Source: Chrysopilus asiliformis (taxonomy: Eukaryota; Arthropoda; Insecta; Diptera; Rhagionidae). Taken from it: a DNA stretch of 64,000 nucleotides. Of this stretch, positions 19,721 to 31,038 are shown piece after piece. The notes under the pieces were generated by a model. The model worked only from the letters and a program-made list of their open reading frames with translations. It made no database searches and had not been told where the DNA came from. The position numbers and the translations under genes were made by a program. The stretch covers positions 79,641,331-79,705,330 of the forward strand of contig OZ035960.1 in NCBI GenBank assembly GCA_964034945.1. Direction: 5' to 3'. Positions within the stretch are counted from its first letter, which is position 1. Every line of letters begins with the position of its first letter.

Positions 19721-20477
19721 CAAATCAACTTAATAGAAACTGTATAAAAAGGCTTTATATATGAGATAAAAGCGATATAGCAACGCTACAGTATAATTGA
19801 AACTTCATCTGTTACCATAATACACATGGCTTTATTGATAAATAGTTCTTAGATAAGGCTTAGCAGCAGTTTAAACAAAACCGGAGTTCAGATTAGTAAT
19901 AAACAATTTAAACATCACGCTAAACTTGCCGTTAAATTTGGGAAAATCAAGTTAAATGATTTTTATCAACGAAGTGTAAACCTTATAGTACAGTAATAAA
20001 CAATTTAAACATCACGCTAAACTTGCCGTTAAATTTGGGAAAATCAAGTTAAATGATTTTTATCAACGAAGTGTAAACCTTATAGTACATGGGGAATATC
20101 AAAAACATTGAAAATTCTGATCGTTTTATGAGTTTTTGACTTATTTTTTGTAAATATTCGCAATGGGGTACAATAATAAGATTATAATGACACTAGCTTA
20201 CAAACCCACCGTTGCTGGGTAAAAGTTTTTTGCAAAAATTTTCTTGCGCCAAAAACACAAAGAACAGCAGGATTCATGGCGAAAATCACGGTTTAAAAAC
20301 ACCCAAACCCCCCTTATCCTTTAGCGGTAAAATTTAGGAAAACCACGCCTTAGTGAGCGCCTACGTGATGGTTGGGACATACTGTGAAAGTTTCAAGTTC
20401 CTAGCTTCAGGGGTTTGGGCTGGGCGTTGATGAGTGAGTCAGTCAGTCAGTCAATCAGGTTAAACGATTTTATATAT
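19721..20477. other. ATRX intron, no gene; contains exact 97-bp tandem duplication
   Basis: AT-rich intron DNA. Bases 19895-20088 are two apparently identical 97-bp copies in tandem, starting AGTAATAAACAATTTAAACA. GTCAGTCAGTCA microsatellite lies near 20440. No coding sequence recognised. Confidence 0.6.
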
Positions 20478-20750
20478 TCTATATTATATAAAAATGGAAG
20501 TTTGTCTGTTGGTTGGTTGGTTTGAGATTACAAAACGCAAAAACTACTGGACCGATTTTTATGCGGTTTTTTTGCAAAATGATCTGCGTTGCCGGGAGCG
20601 GGTTTTTAGCTATTTTAGATTTTTAAAAATCGAAACAGAAGGTCCTGTAAGGATAACGTTTTTTCCCAAAAGTTTTTAAGTTATTTGTGGTTTTTTGGCA
20701 TTCTAAAATTTATACAAAAAACTTTAAGCTGGCAATGTAGGGTCTGCTAG
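20478..20750 (+). mobile_element. Short Helitron-like element
   Basis: Begins TCTATATTATATAAAAATGG, then the GTTTGTCTGTTGGTTGGTT and CAAAAACTACTGGACCGATT sequence typical of insect Helitron-like 5' ends. It ends GGGTCTGCTAG followed by T, matching the Helitron CTRR|T rule. Only one partial minisatellite unit lies between. Related copies: about 44610-44981 and 46564-48285. Confidence 0.55.
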
Positions 20751-20751
20751 T

Positions 20752-21251
20752 ATAGATATAGATTTTCTAAATGTCGGCAATGGGATATAAGAATAACATT
20801 AAATGTTGGCAATGGAATATAGATTATAAGGGGATATCGTATACGGGAAACTTGAATGTCAAAATGATCAGCTGATTTTTAGTAAACATTTTTTTAATTA
20901 GAAAGACATGCTTTTACGCTTCAAACTTTTATGAAATTTCAATCCCAACTAAACGTAAACAGCAAATTCAAAAGTGAATTTCACGTTTCACATCTTCCAA
21001 TTTTGCAATATGTTTAAACCGAAAACATAATAGTTTCGTTGTTTAACTAAACTCCAGATTAAATTAATTTATTAATAGACTGGTGTTTAAATTGCCTGTT
21101 TAGTTTTATCATCCTGCTGAACAAAACTTCAGTTTAACTTTATGACTATTATTGGGCTCCACAGTTCTTTTGCAAGAAATTATTAAATATTTTATTATGA
21201 ACTACGAAAAGTTTTTTGTATACTTGAACTAAACCAATATATTTTTTGTAG
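20752..21251. other. ATRX intron, nothing recognised
   Basis: AT-rich unique-looking sequence ending in a polypyrimidine tract (TTTTTTGTAG acceptor). No ORF, RNA or repeat structure seen. Confidence 0.5.
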
Positions 21252-21357
21252 AATGTAGTGGAGTCGTTACGACGCATTCAAACATCACAAGGACTAACTG
21301 TTGTCTCTAAAAATTTGTCTAATGCTATTGTAGGCCAACAACGAGGTAATAAATCTG
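21252..21357 (+). CDS. ATRX: ATRX/XNP orthologue, exon n-1
   Basis: 106-bp exon flanked by TTTTTTGTAG and a consensus donor GTAAGT. Reads NVVESLRRIQTSQGLTVVS then KNLSNAIVGQQRGNKS, ending in phase 1. It enters in phase 0, exactly as exon n-2 leaves. The upstream intron is 5470 bp and full of transposons. Assignment rests on frame continuity, good splice sites and coding-like composition, not on residues I can match to ATRX. Confidence 0.7.
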
Positions 21358-22305
21358 GTAAGTACTTTTTTAAACGATTTCTTTTGTGGGTGAGTAAGAG
21401 ATATAATTGAAATACATTAGAGTCACAATTATATGAACGATTATATCTGTGGAAAAAAGCTAAAACATCTTTAGCTTTTTTTCACGTGAAGCCAATATGT
21501 TTGGAAATGCAAATTAGAGTTTTCAAAAACCGTGAGCTTTTATAAAAACCCAGTAATCTTTATTGAGTTTTTATTTAATTTTTTTATATAGGTAACAAAA
21601 AAAGTTTAGAAAAAATATGTTGATAAAAACCGAGTACATTTGCAGGTTTTTAAGTTTAAACGAGCTCTGTAGTATAAATATTAACTGAGATACAAGCTTT
21701 TGGAAAATAACGATTTTCACAAAAAGATGCGGAAATTGAGATTTTTTTATCGGTTTTTGTTGAATGTGAATTCCGGAACTAAGGCCCCGTTTACACATGC
21801 GATTTTTTCTTGAATTTCTCCGCGAAATTTATTCAAAATTATTTCCACGAATTTTCTATCACAGAAAACGTCGCGAGTTCGAAACCGGTAGATGAACTGA
21901 AAGTGTGTCTGGAACTCTCAGATGGCCTTATGGTGTTGGGAGTTCAGTCCCTGGCCTTCATGCCTAACCTGACTCGAAAACTGATAAGTGTGTGGCTTGA
22001 CTGAATTTTCATCTTCAGTTCATGGCCTGAAGACCAAAATCTTAAGGAAACCTGCAAGTGAGTGGTCAGCATAAAACAAACATGGGCAATGAACTGAATT
22101 TACGGCCTTTTGTGCGAGAATACATAAAAAATGTACTGATTTTAGCACGTAGCTTATACTGTGCGTGTAAGTCTATATTCGCGCAGGCATTCATTCGACA
22201 CAGAAGCAACATGTGACTGTGTCATATGTGTTCTGTTCTGCTGAGTTCATTCGACAACATCCAGTAAACCAAAAGATTTAGTTTTGATACATTCTTCTGA
22301 GCGTT
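21358..22305. other. ATRX intron, no gene; one MITE-like terminus
   Basis: AT-rich. CCCCGTTTACACATGCGATT at about 21785 resembles the terminus of MITE M. A degenerate palindromic stretch near 21450-21550 repeats AAGCTAAAACATCTTTAGCTT. No exon recognised. Confidence 0.45.
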
Positions 22306-23010
22306 TCGTTCGAATTTTCCTTCAGGGACAATTAATCCAATGGCGCAAACCGTGTCAAAATTGCTCCTATGGTTCAGAAGATACCAGAGGTGTTTATAGG
22401 TGAGGGAGTGGGCGAAAGCGCGGTTAAATTTCTCCAACGCTTCAGGAGTTAGCAGAAGAGGGATTTACTGGTAAGGACGAGAGTATTATTTTAGTCGTAG
22501 AGAATTTTTTTTGGGGAAATTTTACCTAATGGTCCAAACCGCGTCAAGATTTCTTCAACGGTTCAACAGATAGCAGGAGAGGGATTTACTGGCAGGGTGG
22601 GGGGCAGAATTTGGTGGGCAAAATCATTCCTTGTGGGACAATTTACGCAATGGCCCAAAGCGCGTTAAGAGTGCTCCAAGGGTTCAGAAGATAATAGAAG
22701 GGGGGGTTACTTGCAATAGGGAATAGATTTTAGTGAGAGACAAATTTTCTTGGGCAAACTTTCACCCAATAGCGCAATCCGCGCCAAGATTGCTACAACG
22801 GTTCAGGAGATAACAGGAGAGGGGTTGCCAGTAAAGGGTAGATGTTGGTGGGCGAAAACTTTCCCTGGGGGACATTTTTTCCCAATGGTGCAAACCGCGT
22901 TAGAATTGCTCCAACACTTCAGAAGAGGGGTTTACGGGCAGGGGGTAGCTTTTGGTGGGCGAAAACTTTCCTTAGGGCCCAGTTTACCCAATGGCTCATA
23001 CCGTCTACAT
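22306..23010 (+). repeat. About 120-bp minisatellite array, about six units
   Basis: Tandem units of 115-125 bp containing ACAATTTACCCAATGGCGCA, AACCGCGTCAAGATTGCTCC, GGTTCAGGAGATAGCAGGAG and GATTTTGGTGGGCGAAAACT. Same family as 17585-17935. Units are 75-85 percent alike by eye. Non-coding. Confidence 0.75.
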
Positions 23011-23109
23011 GGTTCTCCACACTCACGGCTACCGACATCTCGGGATCCACAAATTGAGCGGTCAGTGAAAGCGAACGGGTATAAAATGAAAAAAAATTAA
23101 TACAGGGTG

Positions 23110-23430
23110 AGTTGAAGCGATATTTGAAACCGATTCGGTGGATTGACGCACATAAAATAACTTGCTCACTAGAAATACTCTATTCGGTTCAATCGCTCTG
23201 GATTCAAACTTCAGAATGCCTGCTTGTTGAGTGGCAGTATTTATGCGGGTGTCTGGCAGCACTTGTTGAAGTTTCCTGATCCTTTCAGAATATGCTCGTA
23301 GCCTAGAATTTTCGTCACTTGTCTGGAAAGGTTCTAGCGGGTTGCAATTTTTCTCAAATATTCGTGAGTTGTTGATTCACCTGATTACTCAGGTTACCGC
23401 TTTGCCGGAAGTTATTTTTGTATAGCTGTA
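23110..23430 (-). mobile_element. LTR fragment of the gypsy-type element
   Basis: Closely resembles the LTR core at 42330-42560: shared GGCAGTATTTATGCGGGTGT (complement gives a TATAAATA box), AAGTTTCCTGATC, ATGCTCGTAGCCTA and CTTGTCTGGAA. Same orientation as the element at 29.9-45.6 kb. No internal gypsy sequence follows, so this is a solo or truncated LTR. Confidence 0.6.
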
Positions 23431-23480
23431 TAGCTTTTTTTGTATAACTGTATAGCTTCAATATATATATATATATATAT

Positions 23481-24590
23481 TAGATTGCCCATATGTGCAA
23501 AGTTGTAATTTTTGTTGCTCCCCGTCCATTTTCGTGAAGTTTAGGTCAAAAAAATAAGATTTTTAAAAAAAAGTAGGAATCTGTAGTGGAAAAAACCCAG
23601 CCGGTTTTTCATTGAAGTTTCAAAAATATACTTTAAAATGGTGAATCGCTTTAACTGTCCGTAACTCCTATAATATTTAATTTTTCGTTAATGGTCTAAA
23701 GACAACTTTTGTAGAGGATAACTAGACGAACATCTAATTCTCACGAAGTTTTGACCTACGGTTGAAATTTAATGCTTTTTTGGTCCCAAAACAGCAATTT
23801 TTTAAAAACATTTTCATGAAATATTTTCTTTAAAAGTATTTTTTGCACTTTCTAAAGGGTGGAAAATTTCTTCTGGAAAGCCTATGTTCTAGAGAATGAA
23901 ATGTTATTTTAAAAAAAAAAATTAAGCCGATCTAAAGTTATATGACATACATACAGACAGACAAATAGACAGATTTATGGACATCCTAAATTTTTTGTCT
24001 GAAACGGATTTTGTACTGGTCAGATTTTTCCTAAGTATTCAAAAGTAGAATTTTTTTTAAGTTTTTCCGATATTCTTATTTTTTATAAAACATTTTTAAA
24101 ATACAAAATTTAATGTAATTTTTTTTTTAATTTTTTTCTTGAAATTGTTCATAATTTTTTGTTAAATATTCAATGAATTTTGCTTTCGGATAGCTTTGCA
24201 TTGCTATTTGTTTATAATGCTGTTCCATCGCATGCAGGATATACTGTTTTTGTTGCTCCTGGTGCGTTAGAACAGTATTATATCGAGTCATCAAAGCTAC
24301 TCCACGCTCTGCTATATCATTAACAAGTAAATTTTTAATCATTGCCTTCGCAGCGATGTAGTTCTCGTCTTCCTCCCATGTTGCTGGATCGGCAGTCAAA
24401 AAATTGTTCCTTATACCAGTGATTTCTTGATTTAATATTTTATCAAAGAAAAAGTATGTGTTATTACTAACAAAATCGCACAATTCTGATTCCTACTTTT
24501 TTTTAAAAATCTTATTTTTTTGACGAAAATGGACGGGGAGCAACAAAAATTACAACTTTGCACATTTCATATATCTTGTGGGCAATCTAA
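23481..24590 (-). mobile_element. DNA transposon with ~100-bp TIRs inserted in a TA microsatellite
   Basis: Terminal inverted repeats begin TAGATTGCCC and share GTAATTTTTGTTGCTCCCCG and a TTTTTTTAAAAATCTTA block over about 100 bp. Flanked by (TA)n on both sides, consistent with TA or AT target preference. Holds a degenerate protein fragment on the minus strand. Confidence 0.75.
24127..24483 (-). pseudogene. Transposon protein fragment with NDIAERGV motif
   Basis: Open for about 118 codons but without a proper ATG at the start, so it is probably a remnant of a longer protein. Contains MIKNLLVNDIAERGVALM and then LTHQEQQKQYILHAMEQHYK. I recognise the NDxAERGVxL pattern from uncharacterised proteins common in insect and cnidarian genomes, but cannot name a transposase family. 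Its position between long TIRs says it belonged to this transposon. Confidence 0.5.
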
Positions 24591-24868
24591 TATATATACA
24601 TATATATCGATCAAGACTATTACATAATTCAATTTAACTTTTTTCATTCATGTACCGTGATTTATGAGATTTCATATATAGATACAATTTCATCAAGTTT
24701 TCTGCATGTTGTCAGGCACAATCGACTCTACAGCCTTTTCACATATTTTTCTATAATCCTAATTTTAAAATGAATTTTATTATACGGGGCTAACGCCGTT
24801 TTCCAAATTCGTTTTAATCAAATGTTAAAGCTCATTAATACTAATATAAACATTTTATTCTTTTTCAG

Positions 24869-24900
24869 GGAAGCCAACGGAGATAGTCGAAATTGATTAG
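24869..24900 (+). CDS. ATRX: ATRX/XNP orthologue, last coding exon
   Basis: Acceptor TTTTTCAG at 24868. The two bases GG complete the codon begun at 21357, then KPTEIVEID and TAG at 24898-24900. Phase is exact. With it, the five exons give 2647 bases, 882 codons including stop after the leading split base. The terminal EIVEID fits a SUMO-interacting-motif pattern (hydrophobic core followed by acid); this is inference. Confidence 0.7.
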
Positions 24901-25080
24901 TGTGTGTTATAAAAAGAGTTACTGTTTATTAAAAAAAGAATTTATTTATTTTTATTTTACAATAATTTTAAGAATTTCAATAAATTTATTTATAAAATCG
25001 TTGACTTTTCTTTAAAATCATTATGCTAGCTTGTATTGTATTATATATAAATTTCTTTTTTTGAAATAAATTTATTTCAG
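24901..25080 (+). terminator. ATRX 3' UTR and probable polyadenylation signals
   Basis: Follows the TAG. AATAAA occurs in TTCAATAAATTT (about 24978) and GAAATAAATTT (about 25067). The sequence is very AT-rich. The first signal is the simplest choice. Confidence 0.5.
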
Positions 25081-25109
25081 TTTCTGTATATATATCTTGT
25101 CTCAGGATC

Positions 25110-27980
25110 CAATAAATGTTGATGCTGAAATGACTCCTCAAGACACATGCTTTCCATCATTAAAAACAGTTGGCCGGCCAAAATTATTTTCCTTTCCCGC
25201 CTTGCTCCCGCCACAACAAATGATGACGTTTTGAAGTTTCTTCGACGCAATTATAAATTTAAAGATTATGACGTTATCTCTTGCTATTGATTTCCATTCA
25301 AAAATAATGCAACATTTTCTTCTTTCATGATTTTTATACCTAACTACTGTTTTAGCAGTTTGTTCAATAGCGAATTTTGGACTAGAAATATGTTGGTTTT
25401 TTTTATAAATATGAATTTCAAATAAGAACACATAATTGTAACAAGAAAAAAAGGATTCAAAAAACGGTGCAGATTCAGTGCAGGATAATTATTATCAAAA
25501 CGTAAATGGTGTCCGTACAAAATCTTCTCTGATTTTTATTGAATCGCATGGTTCAACATAGGACGTTATTTGTTTTACTAAAACTTGGCTTAATGCTTTT
25601 AACAAGGAACTTTTTTGTGCCGATTTCCGAGTGTTTTGTCGTGGCAGACATCTTCAACCAAATACTCCAGTTGGAGGTGGAGTACTTTGCTGTTCGATCT
25701 TCATTATCGTGTTCATTAATTGATGTTCCTGTAGCCAGAGATTTGGAATTCATATGTGTTACTCTTTCAACTAAAACGTATATTTTACACGCCGCCTTCA
25801 TCTTCATCGATAATTTACGACATATTTATCTCTCCAATCTAGTATATTGTCAACTTCGTGGATCCTTTGGATGATATTATATTTTTGGGAGATTTCAGTA
25901 TGCCGGAAGTTTTCTGGTCTTATTGTTAAACGGTTTCCTCAACCCACTCACGTCTACTGCGTTCTTAGATTCAATGACTGCGAATAATCTTTGCCAAGTG
26001 AATAATATTGCTAATACAAATTGTCGTATTTTGGATTCAGCGCCCAGTTTTGTCAATGTCCAGTTTTGCCTCACCTGTATTACCAGCGAATCTTCATCTT
26101 CCAGCTACTATTTGTACTTTTAACACTGACGATAACTTATTTTTCAAGTATTAATTCACAATTTAACTTAAAAAAACGGATTTTTCGGATATGTCTAGAC
26201 TTTTTGGTATGCAACCGTGGCATAACGTTTTAAATGAATCTAATGTTGACTTAGTCACACTAAATTTTTATAAAATAATTTTTAATATATTTATATGTTC
26301 TGTTCCTATTGAATGTACAAGAAACATTAATTTTTGTCATATGTGCCTTATTGCCGATCTTATTCATCTGAGAAATGAGATATCTCCTTTCGTGAGACTG
26401 GGCACCAATCATGTATTCCGACGCGTCTCTGTCTTTCGACTTCGACGCAGCTTTTAACTCTTGACTTCGCCATATCAGCAGCTTGAAATTTCCTAGAATG
26501 ACAGTCAGAATCACGGTTCGATTCATAGTGACGATTTCGCGAAATTTCAAGCTGCAGATATGGCGAAGTCAAGAGTTAAAAGCTGCGTCGAAGTCGAAAG
26601 ACAGAGACGCGTCGGACTACGTGATTGGTGCCCTGATTTCCAATCTTATCTAGCGAAACGATTTTATCTCTCCTTTCGTGAGTCTGATTTTCAGTCTTGC
26701 GTTAAAAAAACAATTTATGCTTTCAGGATCGCAGCCTTATGAGCAATATATTTCTTCAATCTGTGATAATATAAAATGTGATCTAAGGCCTTTTGGAAAT
26801 TTGTTAATAACAAAAGAAAAGTTGATAATAATTTTTTTTAATAAATTTTTTTGCAAATTTTTTCCAAAGTGCTTTTTGTGATCATTCCAATTGTGATATT
26901 GACTACAACTATTTAAATAGTTTAAAAGACTTGACTACAACTAACCTGACAATAAATGATCTGAACATTGATCAATGTACTATTATAAATTATATTGAGT
27001 GTAATTTCTCGTGTGGTCCTGGGGCCCTATCGACGACACGAATTGAAACGTATGGCACAAGAATTCTACCAAATGATATCATGGATCACGAATTCGTATG
27101 TGATTTACTCGTTCTGATCGTGTATTTTATTCGATGACATTTTACTTGACGAGTGATGGGTTCGAAAAATATTGTTTTAATAAAATGTAAGTTTTTTTGT
27201 TGGTATTTTAGCTAATTTTCTCCAAATTATATTTTTTGTTGAGAGGGCATTATTTTGTGTGCAGAAATATACTTTGTTTAACTTTTAGGGCGAAGCTTAC
27301 AAATCACAAACAATTTGAAATAATGGTGGACTGCAGGCTTTCTTGCATTACAAAACTTTTTGAGGCTATAGTCCTCAGTGTAGTTCCACACTAAGTCATT
27401 AATAAATATGCACCAACATGGCTTTATGAAAGGTCATTCTACTGAAACGAAATTATTGGAATTCACATCTTTTTGCAAGTGTAAGATCGAAAATGGTAAT
27501 CAGATTGATTCCATATATACTGATTTTACTAAACCTTTCGACAGACTTTCTCTAAGTCACATATTCTTGGTTTTCCCTTTTCGTTTATTTTCGTGGAAGT
27601 GTTTCTAAAATATTGGATAATCCTTCTGGAGTACCTGAAGGTAGCCATCTCGGGTCTTTATTGGTTATATTATTTATTAATGACGTAAATTTAAGAAATG
27701 AAAATAGTTGTTTTAATATATGTTGTAAAAATTTATCGAATTGTTAATAATCTTTTTGACTGCAATTTTTTAGTTTCTGATTTACTAAATTTGTAGTATT
27801 TGTCAAATATTTTTTTATTGTGAAATGTTGATAAATGTTCTGCAGTAAGTTATAATAGAAAGATGGAATATATTTCACATAACTATATGCTCAATGATAA
27901 TGTTATACCAAGATCAACTAAAGTAAAAGATCTTGGCATCATTTTTGATGTTTCTCTCACATTTATGATCATATATAATT
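25110..27980 (+). pseudogene. Decayed Jockey/CR1-like LINE
   Basis: Scattered homology on the plus strand in changing frames. Endonuclease remnants: a GGGVL-like start near 25675, LSCSLIDVPVARDLEFICVT near 25700 and FLGDFSMP near 25885. Reverse transcriptase remnants: MHQHGFMKGHSTETKLLEF near 27408, DSIYTDFTKPFDRLS near 27510 and GVPEGSHLGSLL near 27630. A tail piece VTKVKDLGIIF-like lies near 27920. No frame is longer than about 110 codons, so it is long dead. An inverted duplication (26418-26613) interrupts it. Confidence 0.65.
26418..26613. repeat. Inverted repeat, ~75-bp arms, inside the LINE relic
   Basis: Left arm CCGACGCGTCTCTGTCTTTC to about 26493 and right arm, its complement, 26537-26613; spacer about 44 bp. 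Near-perfect. The flanks also share inverted words (GATTGGTGCCC / GGGCACCAATC), so the palindrome may be larger. Confidence 0.75.
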
Positions 27981-28077
27981 TTGATAATATGTCGACCGTA
28001 TAATAGTATTTGTCTTAGTTTGGCGGGCTTAGCGGTCCAATTTTAGGAAATAAAACAAAGGTTGTGTTTAATTTTCC

Positions 28078-28125
28078 AGCCTAACGTTTCGAGCCTTGTT
28101 TTGGCTCATCTTCAGAGGCGTTAAA
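28078..28125 (-). ncRNA. Possible hammerhead-ribozyme-like motif (Penelope type)
   Basis: On the minus strand: CTGAAGA, a GAGCC-AAAACAA-GGCTC stem-loop, then CGAAAC. This resembles the hammerhead core CUGANGA...GAAA, with N7 free to vary, as found in Penelope-like elements. An extra U before the stem and unresolved stems I/III weaken it. No Penelope protein was recognised nearby. Confidence 0.3.
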
Positions 28126-28202
28126 CAATCATTTAAATGCACTAACTATGTTATAACTATTAATATTTAGCCGTAAAAACTTTGTCTAAATGTTATATTA
28201 AA

Positions 28203-28352
28203 ATAAATAAATAAATAACATAGATAAAATACTTTAAATTAACAACCAAAAATGAACAAGAAAAACGAAAAGGAGAAAAAGTCGTTTTTCTTGTTCATTT
28301 TTGGTTCTTAATTTAAAGTATTTTATCTATGTTATTTATTTATTTATTTATG
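28203..28352. repeat. Palindrome, ~67-bp arms, short spacer
   Basis: AATAAATAACATAGATAAAA... on the left is mirrored by ...TTTTATCTATGTTATTTATT on the right, with a spacer of about 15 bp around GGAGAAAAAG. Would form a strong hairpin. Non-coding. Confidence 0.75.
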
Positions 28353-28419
28353 ATCGTAGAAAGACCGGGCTTACCGGGCCTGACCTTAGCTTTAAGACGC
28401 TTAGGATTGTCGTAATACA

Positions 28420-28790
28420 CCCATTTCTCAATCGCCTCTCAATTCATGCCGAGCCGAATTACCGACCTTAATAACCATGGCATGAACGCGTTTTGGATCG
28501 ATCAACTCCCAATGCTTCCGCGAGTTTTTCAAGCTATTGGCAAGGATCCTCATCAAGTAATGCCTTCAATTCCTCGTCTTGAAACTTTTTCAGGGTTCTA
28601 TTGCGTCTCTGATATAAAAATTCACCACCTTTAAAGCGATGCATCCAAAATTTGCATGTGGATTCTTGAAGAGCATGAATGCCATAGGCTTCCACAATCA
28701 CGCGATACGATTCCGCGGCACTTCAAAATATTGTAATGAAATTAAACTTCCCGCGAATGACCCTTACTCGGCACAAAACTTGACATTTTC
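28420..28790 (-). pseudogene. mariner transposase N-terminal fragment
   Basis: Minus-strand reading gives AAESYRVIVEAYGIHAL, TCKFWMHRFKGGEF and KKFQDEELKALLDEDPCQ, then LAEALGVDRS. These are the two helix-turn-helix regions of mariner (irritans/mellifera-like) transposases. Stops and frameshifts are present and the catalytic domain is absent. Confidence 0.65.
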
Positions 28791-28799
28791 AGCAAGAGA

Positions 28800-29879
28800 A
28801 AATAATAGTTGTTTAAAATGTCACATACTATGTTTTACTGCTCAGACATACACCTTCCAAAGCCATGTAATGGCGGATGGGGATGTGTGCATGCGGAGCA
28901 GCTAGCGGCAACTATTCACAATTGCTAAGAACTTATTCCGTAGCCAATAAAAAAAAGTCTTTTCGTAAGTGGTGAGGTACTTCCTATTTCATAATAATCC
29001 AGCATGAGTCATAATTAACATGTTTAATCCAGTTTTTCAATTTATCTGCCATGGCGATTTGACAAAATCAGTGATAAAATCTTCAACGATTTAGATTCAG
29101 GATTCTTTTCTCTCAGGTGTGCGTTACACTGGACCTTGGGGTAGGAGTAGTAACCTGGAATTTTCTATTTGCAGATGGGATCAAAACATGTGGAAAAGAT
29201 ACTCAAAAGTTTTACACACCATCATTTTAAGAAAATAAGTTACATAATAATTTATTTGACAGAGTTGTGAATTGCTTGGTGTGTAGCACTTTTGTGTAAC
29301 AATTTTTCATTAGTGTAATTCCCAAAATTTTATCATCCATTATGCAACGAACTCCTTTTTTTCTCTCGAGGCACATTTCGGCTAGTGATAAAGCGTTGTG
29401 AATTGCTTGATGTGTAGCATTTTTTTTAAGTTTGACCAACTCTGCTTTGTTTTTTTTTTAAATTTTTACCTTACGCTTCAATTTATTTGTCACTGAATGG
29501 ATTTCTGTATTCACTGAAGAAGGAACTGATAAAAAGTATTTATTTATTTATTGAGGAATCTATAATTTATCACACCGGTTTTTTGCCACAAAAGGGAACA
29601 CTACACTTGATTCTTCCATCCATATAATTCCGATCACTTTCTATTGTCTTTATTATATTTAATTTCCACTCAAAATCGCCAAAATTAACGAAAACTACGA
29701 ATCGCTAATTCACAACCTCTAATGGCGTTAAAACTAAAAACCAGAAGAAAATTTAACGTCAAAACGGGAAACATGCGACACGCACGTCATCGTGCTTGAA
29801 ACATGAAAAACGAATGCAACAAGTGCAACGTCGTGTTTGAAATCTCTACTAAACAAAGAAATTTGCTTTTTGTTCTAAG
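28800..29879. other. Intergenic, no gene; direct repeat noted
   Basis: AT-rich. GAATTGCTTGGTGTGTAGCA (about 29270) is repeated with one mismatch at about 29400, each followed by a T-run, suggesting a small duplication. No coding sequence or RNA recognised. The gypsy 3' LTR, expected here, was not recognised. Confidence 0.45.
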
Positions 29880-30033
29880 TTGACACACCGTGGACATCAA
29901 CGACCTTGAGCTTTCCTTGGGTACCTTGCTGGATTCTGTAGACCACGTCATTTATGCGGGGTACGATTCTATAGGGTCCCTCCCAATGTTGTAGCTTCGG
30001 GCTCTTTCCTTTTCTTCGTTTGGGGTTATAGAG
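29880..30033 (-). pseudogene. gypsy integrase C-terminal end
   Basis: Minus strand reads LYNPKRRKGKSPKLQ, WEGPYRIV and NDVVYRIQ, the conserved post-core region of gypsy integrases. The conserved Trp before LYNP is replaced by a stop. The rest of the integrase continues at 32726, beyond two insertions. Confidence 0.8.
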
Positions 30034-30038
30034 TTATA

Positions 30039-30335
30039 CCATAGAATAAGGAAACATAGAAAAAACTCTGCCGAACAAATTTTCGACAAATTTCCCCGTC
30101 GAAGGGGGGGAAAAGGTCCCTATCATTTACTAGGCACGGCCTAAAAGTTAAATACTTTTAGACTAGGGAGCACGAAAGAGAATCATTTTCGTCGTATCTA
30201 TTCAATGAGATGGAGGAATCGAATGGATAATTTTTTTGCGTGTTACATCGGATCCTCTTGCTTCCTCTCACGGTGGAAAAATTTTCTCTAAAAATTTGTT
30301 CTAAGAGTTTATTCTCTAGATTCTTTTTTCTCTGG
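30039..30335. mobile_element. MITE with TTATA duplication in gypsy integrase
   Basis: Imperfect TIRs (CCATAGAATAAGGAAAC and complement of CCAGAGAAAAAAGAATC, both leading to GAACAAATTTT). Exact TTATA on both sides (30034-30038, 30336-30340). Non-coding. Confidence 0.7.
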
Positions 30336-31038
30336 TTATACTAACAAGGAACCTTTTTCAGGTGTCCGCCTCCGATTCTCTTCGCATTGACATATGTTAT
30401 AGTACTCAAAAAACTAAGCGACACGTATTTTTTTATATCTGCGGATATTCGGTTTTAAGGGGGGAAACCCCCCCTCGAAAATCCTGCGAAAAATCGATTT
30501 TTGGCCATAACTCGGCAACCAATAGTCCGATTTGAACGAAACCAAAACGAAAAGTTTTCTTTTTGCGAGAAGAATGAAACTGCGAAAAGAAAAATTTAAA
30601 ATTACTATGATAGGGTAGAGGAACCAATATTCGACCATTGGTTTTCAGCCCCCCTCCCCCCTATAATTGCCGCGCTTTAAAACTGATTACATATTTTGAA
30701 AGGCCTATCAAAACTAAAGTTTACCTGTTTTTGCATTTGACCGGAAAAAGTCAAATAATAGGGTAAGTCACCCTGTTTCCATCCCTTGTCAAACTATTTT
30801 TTTTACAATAAATTTTCATCCAATTGGGAAAGAACTTTCATGAGCAAGACGTGTTTTTTATATCGACAGACATTCGAGTTTATGGCAAAATTTGGGAGGG
30901 GAGGCTTTCTGAACCGTGTACACGTAACGTTCACTTAAAAGCAAATTCAAAAACTACCGCAAATACAGCACTGATTTTTGTTCTCAAGGTAATGAAGTAT
31001 TATTTCGAACGGCACTACAATCCTAAATACATATTATG

